Assembly (NCBI GenBank): GCA_934489945.1
Contig: CAKSSY010000008.1
Span: forward strand, 1 to 38,638
Reading direction: 5' to 3'
Origin: an uncultured Eubacteriales bacterium
Lineage (GTDB): Bacteria > Bacillota > Clostridia > Oscillospirales > CAG-272
Length of the DNA stretch: 38,638 bases
Of the stretch, positions 8,103 to 16,191 are shown in pieces; positions within the stretch are counted from its first letter, which is position 1, and every line of letters starts with the position of its first letter. The notes below the pieces were generated by a model that was given only the letters and a program-made list of their open reading frames with translations, was not told the DNA's origin and made no database searches. The position numbers and the translations under genes are program-made.

Positions 8103-8711
8103 ATGTCGTTGAATTTACAAAACACCGCCCTTCGCATCAGTGCCGGATTTCCCGCCCAGTTTCCCCGTGACCCGATTCCACAGGTGGCTTTTTCCGGAAG
8201 ATCCAATGTCGGAAAAAGCTCGCTGATCAACAATTTGCTCGGCAGAAAAAGTCTGGCACGCGTCAGCTCGGTTCCGGGAAAAACCATAACCATCAATTTT
8301 TACGAAGTTGACAAAAAACTGTTTTTTGTGGATCTTCCCGGTTACGGTTTCGCCAAGCGTACTTTTTCCGACAAACAAGCATGGTCATCCTTGACAGATG
8401 GTTATTTCACCGACAATCCCGGCATTGATTTGCTGAAATTGGTAATTCAATTGGTCGACAGCCGTATCGGCACAACCAAAGACGATGAAATGATGCTCCG
8501 TTTTCTGAACGAATACCGAATTCCCTATATTGTGGTTGCCACAAAGTCTGATAAATTGAACGCAACCGAACGGCGTTCGAGCACCGAAAAACTCGCATCC
8601 AATCCGCTCATTGCAAAAGACACACCGATTCTGTTTTTCTCTGCCCTGAAGAACGAGGGAAAAACCGATGTGTGGCGTGAAATCGCCAATTCATGCGGGC
8701 TTAAGTTATAA
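8103..8711 (+). CDS. ysxC: Ribosome biogenesis GTPase YsxC/EngB
   Basis: Small TRAFAC GTPase needed for late assembly of the 50S subunit. It carries the P-loop GRSNVGKSS (32-40), G3 DLPGYGFAK and G4 TKSDK, and ends at the usual length (202 residues). The start is ATG at 8103, because GAAAGGA lies eight bases upstream; an in-frame TTG at 8082 directly after the lon stop has no such site. It follows lon by 21 bases and is likely co-transcribed. Confidence 0.95.
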   Translation: MSLNLQNTALRISAGFPAQFPRDPIPQVAFSGRSNVGKSSLINNLLGRKSLARVSSVPGKTITINFYEVDKKLFFVDLPGYGFAKRTFSDKQAWSSLTDGYFTDNPGIDLLKLVIQLVDSRIGTTKDDEMMLRFLNEYRIPYIVVATKSDKLNATERRSSTEKLASNPLIAKDTPILFFSALKNEGKTDVWREIANSCGLKL

Positions 8712-8727
8712 CGAAAGGAGGATTTTT

Positions 8728-9507
8728 ATGTTTCTGAGCATGTCAGATATTCTGCAATATCTCCTGATTCTGCCGGTGATTCTTCTGGCACTTTCGGTTC
8801 ATGAAAGCGCACACGGATATGCCGCATACAAACTCGGAGATCCCACAGCAAACAGCCTCGGACGACTGACCCTCAATCCACTCAAACACCTTGACGTTTT
8901 CGGATTTCTCTGTATGCTTTTCTTCCATTTCGGTTGGGCAAAACCCGTCCCGGTCAACACACGCCATTTTAAAAAACCGCGCCGCGATATGGCAATCACC
9001 GCTGCCGCAGGTCCTGTTTCCAATATTCTTTTATCACTGCTCTTTGCACTTTTATTGCGGATTGAACTGATCTTTACGGAGCGTTTTTTCGCGGATGACA
9101 TTTATACCGTTGCCATCGCCCTTACAACCGGTTCCACTGTCCCTGTCATGGGGATGGGATTCAAGATGATGAGCGTTCTTACCTATATTTTATTTATGGG
9201 GGTTTTGCTTAACATCAATCTCGCCGTCTTCAATCTGATTCCGATTCCTCCGTTTGACGGCTCCCGGATTGCTTATATTTTCATGCCGCCGAAACTGTAT
9301 TTTCGGGTGATGAAATATGAACAGTTTATCATGATTGCCATTCTTTTGCTTCTATGGTTTGTTCCGTTCTTCTCCTCGTTAATCGGAAGCGCAACAACGG
9401 GACTCTCTTCTCTTATTTTGTCCATTTTCGGCATTCGCGGTGAATCGAACGCCAATTTTGACCTGAATGTTCAGATTTCTTATCTCTCACAGGCTCTGTT
9501 TTCCTGA
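8728..9507 (+). CDS. Site-2-type membrane zinc metalloprotease (M50 family)
   Basis: Intramembrane metalloprotease of the compact, PDZ-less M50 subgroup common in Firmicutes. HESAH (25-29) in the first membrane span gives two zinc ligands and the catalytic Glu; the third ligand is Asp 177 in PIPPFDG, the NxxPxPxxDG motif. At 259 residues it has about five or six hydrophobic segments. Start chosen at ATG 8728, preceded by AAAGGAGG; an earlier in-frame ATG (8668) lies inside ysxC without a ribosome binding site. It sits between ysxC and scpA in a conserved clostridial order. Its substrate is unknown. Confidence 0.92.
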   Translation: MFLSMSDILQYLLILPVILLALSVHESAHGYAAYKLGDPTANSLGRLTLNPLKHLDVFGFLCMLFFHFGWAKPVPVNTRHFKKPRRDMAITAAAGPVSNILLSLLFALLLRIELIFTERFFADDIYTVAIALTTGSTVPVMGMGFKMMSVLTYILFMGVLLNINLAVFNLIPIPPFDGSRIAYIFMPPKLYFRVMKYEQFIMIAILLLLWFVPFFSSLIGSATTGLSSLILSIFGIRGESNANFDLNVQISYLSQALFS

Positions 9508-9528
9508 TTTTTCGGAAAGGGGGATGTC

Positions 9529-10323
9529 ATGGATACACTTACCTATCGAATCGATCAATTTGAAGGTCCCCTTGACCTCTTATTGACACTGATTCAGAAA
9601 AACAAAGTGAATATTGAGGACATCCCCATTGCCATGATCTGCGATCAGTACATGGATTTTATCCGAGATGCACAGAACATGGACATGGACATTGCCTCGG
9701 AATTTATCCTCATGGCAAGTGAGCTGATGCTGATAAAAAGCAAAATGCTTCTGCCCCGCGACGAGGAAATCGAAGAGGACCCGCGAAAACAACTTGCCGA
9801 TGCTTTGCAAAAATACCAGCAAGCAAAAGCGGCAACATTGGTCCTTTCTCCTATGTATGCGGCGTTCAGCGGCAGAATGGTTAAGGATACGGACGAAATC
9901 TCGGTGGACAAGACCTTCGTTGCCGATCAAAAAGTTGAATCGCTTTGCCTCGCGGTACGCAGAATTATTGCGTACAATGCCGCTATGGAACGTGCCAAGA
10001 GTAAAGAACCGTTTACCCCTATGATAAGTGCACCAATCGTTCCGGTTGAGGTTAAAATTGTAGGTATTCTGGATCACATGACACGAAAACACAACGTAAC
10101 ACTGGGTGAACTCTTGGACGATTCCGTTTCTCTGCCTGACATGATTGCCATTTTTATCGGCGTTTTGGAGTTGGTGAAGATTAACCGCATTTCCATTGTT
10201 GAAGACGAAGATGCCCCACATACTCTGGAAGGAGTTTCGACACACTTTGTAATCAACGAAAACTATGTTGAACCGGAAGATGAAAAAAACTTGATCGGAT
10301 CGGAGGATCAAAACAATGGATGA
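9529..10323 (+). CDS. scpA: Segregation and condensation protein ScpA
   Basis: Kleisin subunit of the bacterial Smc condensin; it bridges the Smc heads and holds ScpB. It opens with the diagnostic YRIDQFEGPLDLLLTLIQKN and DIPIAMICDQYMDF and has a winged-helix C-terminus (LGELLDDSVSLPDMIAIFIGVLELVKINRISI). The 264 residues are the normal length. A GAAAGGGGGA site precedes the ATG. It overlaps scpB by 8 bases, which suggests translational coupling. Confidence 0.96.
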   Translation: MDTLTYRIDQFEGPLDLLLTLIQKNKVNIEDIPIAMICDQYMDFIRDAQNMDMDIASEFILMASELMLIKSKMLLPRDEEIEEDPRKQLADALQKYQQAKAATLVLSPMYAAFSGRMVKDTDEISVDKTFVADQKVESLCLAVRRIIAYNAAMERAKSKEPFTPMISAPIVPVEVKIVGILDHMTRKHNVTLGELLDDSVSLPDMIAIFIGVLELVKINRISIVEDEDAPHTLEGVSTHFVINENYVEPEDEKNLIGSEDQNNG

Positions 10324-10984
10324 GCAGGTGGAACAAATCCGAAACCTTGAAGCGGGAATCGAAGCCATTCTGTACGCGGCAGGTCATCCCGTTTCTTATG
10401 AAAAAATTGCCGATGTCCTCGGACTTACCAAAAAGGACACCAAAAAAATTATTGAACACATGGCAGAAACGTACAATAAGGAAGGATCGGGACGCGGAAT
10501 CCATCTTTTAATGTTTGACGAAACCTGTCAGTTCTGTACCAAAGAAATTTTCGCCCCGTACATACGCGAGGCACTCGATATTCGCCGCGGAGGCAATCTT
10601 TCGGCTTCCTCCATGGAAGTACTTGCCGTTGTCGCTTACAATCAACCGGTCACCCGGACTTATATTGACACCATCCGCGGGGTTGACAGCAATTATTCGG
10701 TCAATTCCCTGATCGACAAGGATCTTATTCACGCGGTTGGAAAGCTGGATGCCCCGGGACGCCCAACACTTTACGGCACAACCGAAAAATTTCTTCGCGT
10801 ATTTGGACTTTCCTCTATTGAAGATCTTCCGCAAACCGAATTGATGACCATTAACGTAAATGCCGACGGTGAAGTTGACATGAGTCAGATGACTATGGAG
10901 ATTCCTAACAACAGTGTTATCACACCTCCTGCTTCCGACACGGAAAACACGGATGGCAATATCGACGATCCGAACACCGACTAA
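10316..10984 (+). CDS. scpB: Segregation and condensation protein ScpB
   Basis: Winged-helix partner of ScpA in the Smc condensin complex. Recognisable blocks are EAILYAAGHPVSYEKIADVLG, SASSMEVLAVVAYNQPVTRTYID and APGRPTLYGTTEKFLRVFGL. It is 222 residues long, with a variable acidic tail after about residue 180. It starts inside the end of scpA. Confidence 0.96.
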   Translation: MDEQVEQIRNLEAGIEAILYAAGHPVSYEKIADVLGLTKKDTKKIIEHMAETYNKEGSGRGIHLLMFDETCQFCTKEIFAPYIREALDIRRGGNLSASSMEVLAVVAYNQPVTRTYIDTIRGVDSNYSVNSLIDKDLIHAVGKLDAPGRPTLYGTTEKFLRVFGLSSIEDLPQTELMTINVNADGEVDMSQMTMEIPNNSVITPPASDTENTDGNIDDPNTD

Positions 10985-11042
10985 CTGTGATCGTCCTTGG
11001 CAATACTTTGAATGTCTGACCGCAGTCGGAAGGAGGGATTGA

Positions 11043-11705
11043 ATGACGGCTGTATGGATAATTCTCGGAATCATTCTGTTTCTCTTTTGTCTTCTGATAA
11101 TCCGCGGCAATCTGATTCTCTGTTATCGCGACGACTTTTCGGCTACTCTCTCGGTGCTCTTCCTGCGTTTTCCTCTTTATCCTTCTTCCAACAAACCGGT
11201 ACGTCTTTCGGATTATACCGCAAAAGCAATAGCCAAACGCCGAAAAAAAGCCGAACGGAAAATGGCAAAACTCAGAAAAAAAGAAAAAAAACATACTTTC
11301 AAAACAGAAAAGCCCTCTGCCGGAAAAACCATCATTCAAAACCTGGAATTGATACGAAATCTGCTTTCTTCTCTTCTGAAAGCATCTTTCGGACATTTAC
11401 GCATCCGTTCTTCCCGCATCTGCATCACAGTTGCCACGGGCGATGCTGCAAGTACGGCAATTTTGTTCGGAGCGGTTAATCAGAGTGTCATCTTTTTATT
11501 AGAAACTCTTTCCGGGTTCGGCACATTGAAACAAAGCCGTCGTGATCAAATCACGGTTCGACCGGATTTTACGGCTGACAAAACATCCGCCGACATCCGC
11601 CTTGTTTTTTCTCTTCGTGTGTGGCATCTTCTCGATATTCTGTTTAAAGTGGCAATTACCTATCTGAAATCAAAAAAACAAAAAAACAGAAAGGATCCTT
11701 CATAA
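11043..11705 (+). CDS. DUF2953 membrane-anchored protein
   Basis: Matches the DUF2953 family by its N-terminal anchor (residues 4-22), a following beta-rich stretch, a very basic segment (about 60-95, rich in Lys and Arg) and a C-terminal amphipathic region. Its function is unknown. The family is regularly found between scpB and ytfJ in Clostridia, as here. It is preceded by AAGGAGGG. The stop overlaps the next start by one base (ATAATG), so the pair is probably coupled. The position suggests a role alongside GerW in the envelope or spore. Confidence 0.85.
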   Translation: MTAVWIILGIILFLFCLLIIRGNLILCYRDDFSATLSVLFLRFPLYPSSNKPVRLSDYTAKAIAKRRKKAERKMAKLRKKEKKHTFKTEKPSAGKTIIQNLELIRNLLSSLLKASFGHLRIRSSRICITVATGDAASTAILFGAVNQSVIFLLETLSGFGTLKQSRRDQITVRPDFTADKTSADIRLVFSLRVWHLLDILFKVAITYLKSKKQKNRKDPS

Positions 11706-12178
11706 TGGCAAACGAAAACAAATTAGAAGAAATCATCCGTGCATCTTTGGAAAATATCCGTTCCATGATCGACGCAGACACCGTAATCGGTGCACCAATT
11801 CACACCGAATCCGGAACAACCATTATCCCTGTGTCCAAAGTTTCAGTCGGCTACGCTTCGGGCGGTCTTGATTACGACGGAAAAACGACTGCCGCCAATC
11901 GTCCCCAAAATTTCGGAGCCGGCGGCGGTACCGGTCTTTCGATCAGCCCTGTCGGCTTTCTTGTCGTGAAAAAAGATGGTAATATCGAAATGATAAACGT
12001 CGGTCAGCCCTATCCGACCGATCCTGTGGAACAGATTACCGGTATTATTGAGCGTTCGCCAGAAATCATCAGCCGTATCAAGGCTGTTTTCAAGAAAAAG
12101 GATTCTGAAAATCATGAACCCGCATTCACCGCCTCTACCGAAGAACCGGAGGTGTCTCACACAGACAGCCGCGAATAA
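11705..12178 (+). CDS. ytfJ: GerW/YtfJ-family sporulation protein
   Basis: The family (spore protein YtfJ) is required for normal germination in Bacillus. The conserved core is present: VIGAPIHTESGTTIIPVSKVSVGYASGG, then GAGGGTGLSISPVGFLVV. The last 25 residues are polar and variable. At 157 residues the length is normal. Its presence implies a spore-forming lineage but does not prove that the organism sporulates. Confidence 0.94.
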   Translation: MANENKLEEIIRASLENIRSMIDADTVIGAPIHTESGTTIIPVSKVSVGYASGGLDYDGKTTAANRPQNFGAGGGTGLSISPVGFLVVKKDGNIEMINVGQPYPTDPVEQITGIIERSPEIISRIKAVFKKKDSENHEPAFTASTEEPEVSHTDSRE

Positions 12179-12242
12179 ACGCATATCTGCCCTCACAAAA
12201 ACATACATTAAATTGAAAACTTGTTGACTGTGAGGTCTGGAT

Positions 12243-13373
12243 ATGATACGGAATCGATTTTTTTCGGGAATTCTTGCTTTTATTTTGGTTTTTCTCTGCA
12301 CCTTTTCTGTGCCATGCTCGGCAGAGGGGCTCTCCGTCTCGGCACAAAGCGCAGTTCTTATGGATGCCGCAACAGGTCAGGTGCTCTACCAAAAAAATGC
12401 GTTTATCCGTCTGCCTATGGCATCGACCACCAAAATTATGACCGCCATTGTTGCCATTGAAAACTCCGATCTTTCCAAAGAAATTAAAGTTTCTCCGGAC
12501 GCAACAGGGATTGAGGGGTCCTCTATTTACCTTTATCCAAACGAAAAACTGACAATGGAGTCCTTGGTCTATGCGTTGTTGTTGGAGTCCGCCAATGATG
12601 CCGCAACTGCCATTGCGATTGAAGTGGCGGGAAGTGTGGCGGAATTTGCCAACAAAATGAATGAAAAGGCGGAACAGCTTGGACTTGTCAACACACATTT
12701 TGAGAACCCACACGGTCTTGACAGCGATGGGCACTATACCTCTGCTTACGACCTTGCCAAACTGACAGCATATGCACTCTCAAACTCAACCTTTCGTAAA
12801 ATATGTTCCACTTATAAAAAAACCATTCCTCTTAACACAGACGAAGGAGTTCGCGTTCTGATCAATCACAATAAAATGCTCCGTCAATACGATGGTGCCA
12901 TTGGTGTGAAAACAGGATTTACCAAAAAAAGCGGTCGTTGTCTTGTCAGTGCTGCCGAACGCGATGATCTGGTTCTCGTTGCCGTAACACTTCGTGCTCC
13001 GGAAGACTGGCGAGATCATACCGCCATGCTCGATTTCGGCTTTTCTCACTATACACGAATCACATATGCCGAAAAAGGCGAATATTCAGTTTCGATTCCT
13101 GTCGTTGGCGGTTCCGTTCAAACGTGCACAGTCGTAAATGCCACCCCTCTTGCCGCAACGCTAAAAAAGGAACACGGTGCCATCACCTTTCGCATTGAAC
13201 TTCCGCGCTTTGTCTACGCCCCGATTGAGTCTGGTGTCAAAATCGGAAAAATCATCTGTCTGTGTGACGGCAAGGAAAATTCTGAAAGTGACTTGATAGC
13301 CTCGGAGATTGTGCCAAAAGAGACACATCGCATGAGCCTGTGGACATGGCTCCTCTCACAATTCAAAAAATAA
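12243..13373 (+). CDS. dacF: D-alanyl-D-alanine carboxypeptidase, DacF type (S11)
   Basis: Low-molecular-weight penicillin-binding protein that removes the terminal D-Ala from peptidoglycan stem peptides outside the membrane. A signal peptide (residues 1 to about 27, cut after CSA) is followed by the three active-site motifs: STTK (61-64), SAN (116-118) and KTG (223-225). A beta-rich C-terminal domain (about 275-350) and a final amphipathic helix for membrane attachment complete the 376 residues. It lies next to ytfJ, as dacF-like genes do in many sporulating Clostridia. Confidence 0.94.
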   Translation: MIRNRFFSGILAFILVFLCTFSVPCSAEGLSVSAQSAVLMDAATGQVLYQKNAFIRLPMASTTKIMTAIVAIENSDLSKEIKVSPDATGIEGSSIYLYPNEKLTMESLVYALLLESANDAATAIAIEVAGSVAEFANKMNEKAEQLGLVNTHFENPHGLDSDGHYTSAYDLAKLTAYALSNSTFRKICSTYKKTIPLNTDEGVRVLINHNKMLRQYDGAIGVKTGFTKKSGRCLVSAAERDDLVLVAVTLRAPEDWRDHTAMLDFGFSHYTRITYAEKGEYSVSIPVVGGSVQTCTVVNATPLAATLKKEHGAITFRIELPRFVYAPIESGVKIGKIICLCDGKENSESDLIASEIVPKETHRMSLWTWLLSQFKK

Positions 13374-13390
13374 AACGAAAAAGGAACAAC

Positions 13391-14140
13391 ATGGAACCAA
13401 TCAGACTGCAAAAGTTTTTTACCGACTGCGATATTCTCTCAAGACGTGCTGCCGAAGAGGAAATTAAAGCCGGCAAGGTTTTCGTCAACGGTATTCGTGC
13501 CGAAATCGGTCAAAAAATCGATCCTGAAACCGACTTGGTGGAATATCAGGGGCAAATTCTCAAACCACCAGACAAAATTATTTTCAAATATGTCATGCTC
13601 AATAAGCCCCGCGGCTATCTATCCTCCGTCACGGACGACAGAGGCAGACATTGCGTGACAGAACTGGTAGCCGATGTCGGAACAAGACTGTATCCGGTCG
13701 GACGCCTCGACATGGACTCTGAGGGACTTCTGCTTTTAACCAATGACGGAAACCTCACTTACAAACTGACACACCCAAAACACGAAATCCCAAAAATCTA
13801 TCATGTCCGGATTGCCGGCACCGTCACGGTTGAACAGCAAAAAGCTCTTGCCTCCCCTATGGAAATCGATGGCTACTCCATTCTGCCGGTCAAAACCGAA
13901 ATCATAACCGCCAAAAAGGATTATACGGTTCTGCGTATGAAACTTTTCGAGGGACGCAATCGGCAAATCCGAAAAATGTGTGAATCACAGGGACTAAAGA
14001 TTTTGCGTTTGACCCGCGTGGCAATCGGAAATCTGGAACTGGGAGACTTGTCCATTGGAAAATGGCGTTATCTGACACACAGTCAGGTCGAATATCTGAA
14101 GCAGGGCAAAATCAAAAAGAAAGAAGAAAAATCATGCTGA
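13391..14140 (+). CDS. rluB: 23S rRNA pseudouridine synthase, RluB type
   Basis: RsuA/RluB/E/F family enzyme. N-terminal S4 RNA-binding domain (about 1-60: RLQKFFTDCDILSRRAAEEEI) and a catalytic domain with GRLDMDSEGLLLLTNDG, where Asp 107 is the expected nucleophile. ATG at 13391 is chosen because AAAGGA lies just upstream; an in-frame ATG at 13340 is inside dacF. Gene order after ytfJ-dacF favours RluB (23S position 2605 type), but the exact target base is inferred. It is 249 residues long. Confidence 0.9.
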   Translation: MEPIRLQKFFTDCDILSRRAAEEEIKAGKVFVNGIRAEIGQKIDPETDLVEYQGQILKPPDKIIFKYVMLNKPRGYLSSVTDDRGRHCVTELVADVGTRLYPVGRLDMDSEGLLLLTNDGNLTYKLTHPKHEIPKIYHVRIAGTVTVEQQKALASPMEIDGYSILPVKTEIITAKKDYTVLRMKLFEGRNRQIRKMCESQGLKILRLTRVAIGNLELGDLSIGKWRYLTHSQVEYLKQGKIKKKEEKSC

Positions 14141-14541
14141 AAATTCTTCCCATTCAGTCCAAAAATGAACAGGAGCTTGCGTGTTCCCGTTGTCATATCC
14201 CTTACCGCAAGGATGCTCTCGCATACGCCGCTTCTGTTGACGATGTTTTTATTGGCATTTGCCAATTTCGCACAACCGAAGGAATCGGGGAAATCTATAA
14301 TCTCACACTGATTCCCGACAAGGAAGATTTTGAAGCACTGTTTCTGATGGGACGTGCCACATTAAATTTCATCGATCTCTGCGATGTTCATAAAGCGGTT
14401 TTTCTCTCCGACAAAGCGGACGAAACGCTTATGAAAGCGATCGGGTTCCATAAAAATAGTGAAGGTATATATGAAATGGACTTGACAGACTTCTTCCTTC
14501 ACCCCTGCCAACATTCCGACGACAGCAAACCGAAATATTAA
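14134..14541 (+). CDS. Small GNAT-fold-like protein, function unknown
   Basis: 135 residues starting with ATG at 14134, which overlaps the rluB stop (ATGCTGA). The predicted pattern resembles a short GNAT acetyltransferase fold: a strand with FIGICQFRT, then GEIYNLTLIPD, a helix, and ending LMKAIGFHKNSEGIYEMDL, like the KxGF region near the end of GNAT proteins. A clear acetyl-CoA pyrophosphate loop (Q/RxxGxG/A) is not obvious, so activity is uncertain. Translational coupling to rluB suggests co-expression. It is the last gene of the plus-strand run; a T-rich stretch without a good hairpin follows. Confidence 0.6.
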   Translation: MLKILPIQSKNEQELACSRCHIPYRKDALAYAASVDDVFIGICQFRTTEGIGEIYNLTLIPDKEDFEALFLMGRATLNFIDLCDVHKAVFLSDKADETLMKAIGFHKNSEGIYEMDLTDFFLHPCQHSDDSKPKY

Positions 14542-14647
14542 AAATTCCTTTTTTTCTTTTTTTCTGCAATTATTTCAACAAATAAAACCTTTTTGGTGCG
14601 TCAAAATAACATCAGACACATTTTTGATTACAACAGAAAGGTTTTTT

Positions 14648-15292
14648 ATGAAAAATAAATTGCTTTGCGGTCTTTGTGTCGCGGTGATTCTGGCACTTTC
14701 GCTCGGAATTCTTGCCGCGGCGACGGAAATGAATAAGGCAGACATGAACAACACGCTTCCCCCGCCTGCCGGAACACAGGACAATCTTCCAAATGACGTT
14801 CTCCTCCCCGGAGACAGCAACAACGGAAACAGTATTCCGGATAATTTACCCGATGCCGGTAACGGAATTACAGACATTCCCGGTACCGGAAATGGTATGA
14901 CCGGACTTCCCGGTGGCGGCATCGGCGGTGGAGCTGACAACAGCGGAACTGATGGCAATATGGGAAATGATAACGGAACCGACAGTATGAACGATTCGGA
15001 TTCTGCTCAAACAACTGTCCCGGATACCTTATTACCCGATACGAATATCCCCGATGCTGATATCGGCGGTGCGGTCGGTGACAATGACGGCGATTCGATC
15101 CCCGATGCCGTTGACAGCGATGACGACAACGACGGAATCAAAGATTCTGTTGACAGTGATGCTGACGGAGACACCGTTGACGATACCAACAAGACGACCG
15201 GAATTATCGGAATTGTTCTTGCTGTTATCATTGTAGTCGCTGTCATTATTGTTATTATCGCCGTTGTTCCCAAAAAGCCAAAGGATTCCTGA
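14648..15292 (+). CDS. Secreted, membrane-anchored Asp/Gly/Asn-rich protein with TSP3-like repeats
   Basis: 214 residues. Signal peptide at 1 to about 25; a Gly/Asn/Asp/Pro-rich disordered stretch (30-140, with repeated GNG and IPD); calcium-binding-type repeats of the thrombospondin-3 pattern at 145-179 (DNDGDSIPD, DSDDDNDGIKD, DSDADGDTVDD); a hydrophobic anchor at 185-207; then a short basic tail (KKPKDS). No LPxTG motif. This suggests an outward-facing, Ca2+-binding stalk. ATG 14648 is chosen for its AGAAAGG site; an upstream in-frame ATG (14624) is too early for a signal peptide. Monocistronic, with a strong terminator directly after. Function unknown. Confidence 0.75.
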   Translation: MKNKLLCGLCVAVILALSLGILAAATEMNKADMNNTLPPPAGTQDNLPNDVLLPGDSNNGNSIPDNLPDAGNGITDIPGTGNGMTGLPGGGIGGGADNSGTDGNMGNDNGTDSMNDSDSAQTTVPDTLLPDTNIPDADIGGAVGDNDGDSIPDAVDSDDDNDGIKDSVDSDADGDTVDDTNKTTGIIGIVLAVIIVVAVIIVIIAVVPKKPKDS

Positions 15293-15299
15293 CACTTTT

Positions 15300-15331
15300 G
15301 CTGTGCATCCTCAAAGATGCACAGCCTTTTT
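15300..15331 (+). terminator. Rho-independent terminator
   Basis: Perfect 10-bp stem 15300-15309 with 15316-15325, loop CTCAAA, then C and T5. It ends the TSP3-repeat gene. Confidence 0.93.
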
Positions 15332-15334
15332 CTA

Positions 15335-15363
15335 TTGACTTTTGGATGGAAACCGTGTATAAT
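15335..15363 (+). promoter_or_regulatory. Sigma-A promoter of the SGNH hydrolase gene
   Basis: TTGACT (15335-15340), 17-base spacer, TATAAT (15358-15363), with TG directly before the -10. It lies about 30 bases upstream of the ATG at 15393 and immediately after the terminator. Confidence 0.88.
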
Positions 15364-15392
15364 AAAACTATCGAAAACAGGAGAAAATATCC

Positions 15393-16033
15393 ATGAAAAC
15401 CATTCTTTTTCAGGGGGATTCTATAACCGATTGCGGCAGAGACCGCAAAGACCCACTTGGACTCGGACAAGGTTACCCTTTTTCGTCGCATCCCGACTTG
15501 GATTTGAACATCCGGAAGAATACACCGTTTTGAACCGTGCCGTCAGCGGCAACCGTGTTGTGGATGTCTATGCGCGAATCAAAGCGGACATCATCAATCT
15601 GAAGCCGGATGTTATCAGCTTTTTGATCGGAATCAATGACGTTTGGCACGAAATATCGCGCGCGGACGGAGTAGACGCACTCAAATTTGAAAAAATATAT
15701 ACCATGCTGTTGGAAGAAATTCGTACCGCCCTTCCACAAACAAAAATGATTCTTCTCGCCCCCTATGTCCTGAAGGGAGAGGCAACCGAAAATACGGAAG
15801 AACACCCTGATCGTTGGAATCGCTTCTGCATGGAAGTGCCGAAGCGCATTGCGGCAGTAGAACGCCTCGGCAAAAAATTTGATCTTTCCGTCATCCACCT
15901 GCAAGAAGAATTCAATCGTTGTGCCGCTTTGCCCCAAAATAACTCTTATTGGGCACGGGACGGTGTACATCCTACCAAAAACGGTCATGAACTGATTGCC
16001 CGTCAATGGTTGTCACTTTTTCAGACACTTTAA
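15393..16033 (+). pseudogene. SGNH/GDSL hydrolase interrupted by a one-base frameshift
   Basis: ATG 15393 follows AGGAGA and reads MKTILFQGDSITDCGRD..., the classic GDSL block I with the nucleophile Ser, then GLGQGYP. Directly afterwards, at a run of five T (15479-15483), the frame is lost and the ATG frame stops near 15533. The other frame continues FVASRLGFEHPEE through GIND (block III) and DGVHPTKNGH (block V, Asp and His) to 16033. One extra T would restore a complete esterase of about 213 residues, with no signal peptide. The intact remainder argues for a sequencing or assembly error or a very recent mutation. The family deacetylates sugars or oligosaccharides; location beside the uxaC cluster fits that role. 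Confidence 0.82.
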
Positions 16034-16113
16034 ACCGATCTGATATTCCCCCATCTCCCCTCAATTTGGGGCATCATGCCAAATCCGTGCTACCCAAAGA
16101 TTCTACAATACAA

Positions 16114-16167
16114 AAATTCCCCACAGAGTGCAACTCAATTTCACTGTCTGCTCTCTGTGGGGAATTT
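16114..16167. terminator. Bidirectional terminator between convergent transcripts
   Basis: Perfect 15-bp stem 16114-16128 with 16153-16167 and a 24-base loop. The minus-strand side ends in a T run (16112-16116), so it mainly ends the uxaC operon; on the plus strand it follows the SGNH gene. Confidence 0.8.
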
Positions 16168-16191
16168 GTTATACAAGACAAAAATTTACCT

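Noticed and set aside
12179..12242. Weak inverted repeat (CCTCACA...TGTGAGG) between ytfJ and dacF
   Set aside because: The arms are only 7 bases and far apart with no T tract; it may be chance.
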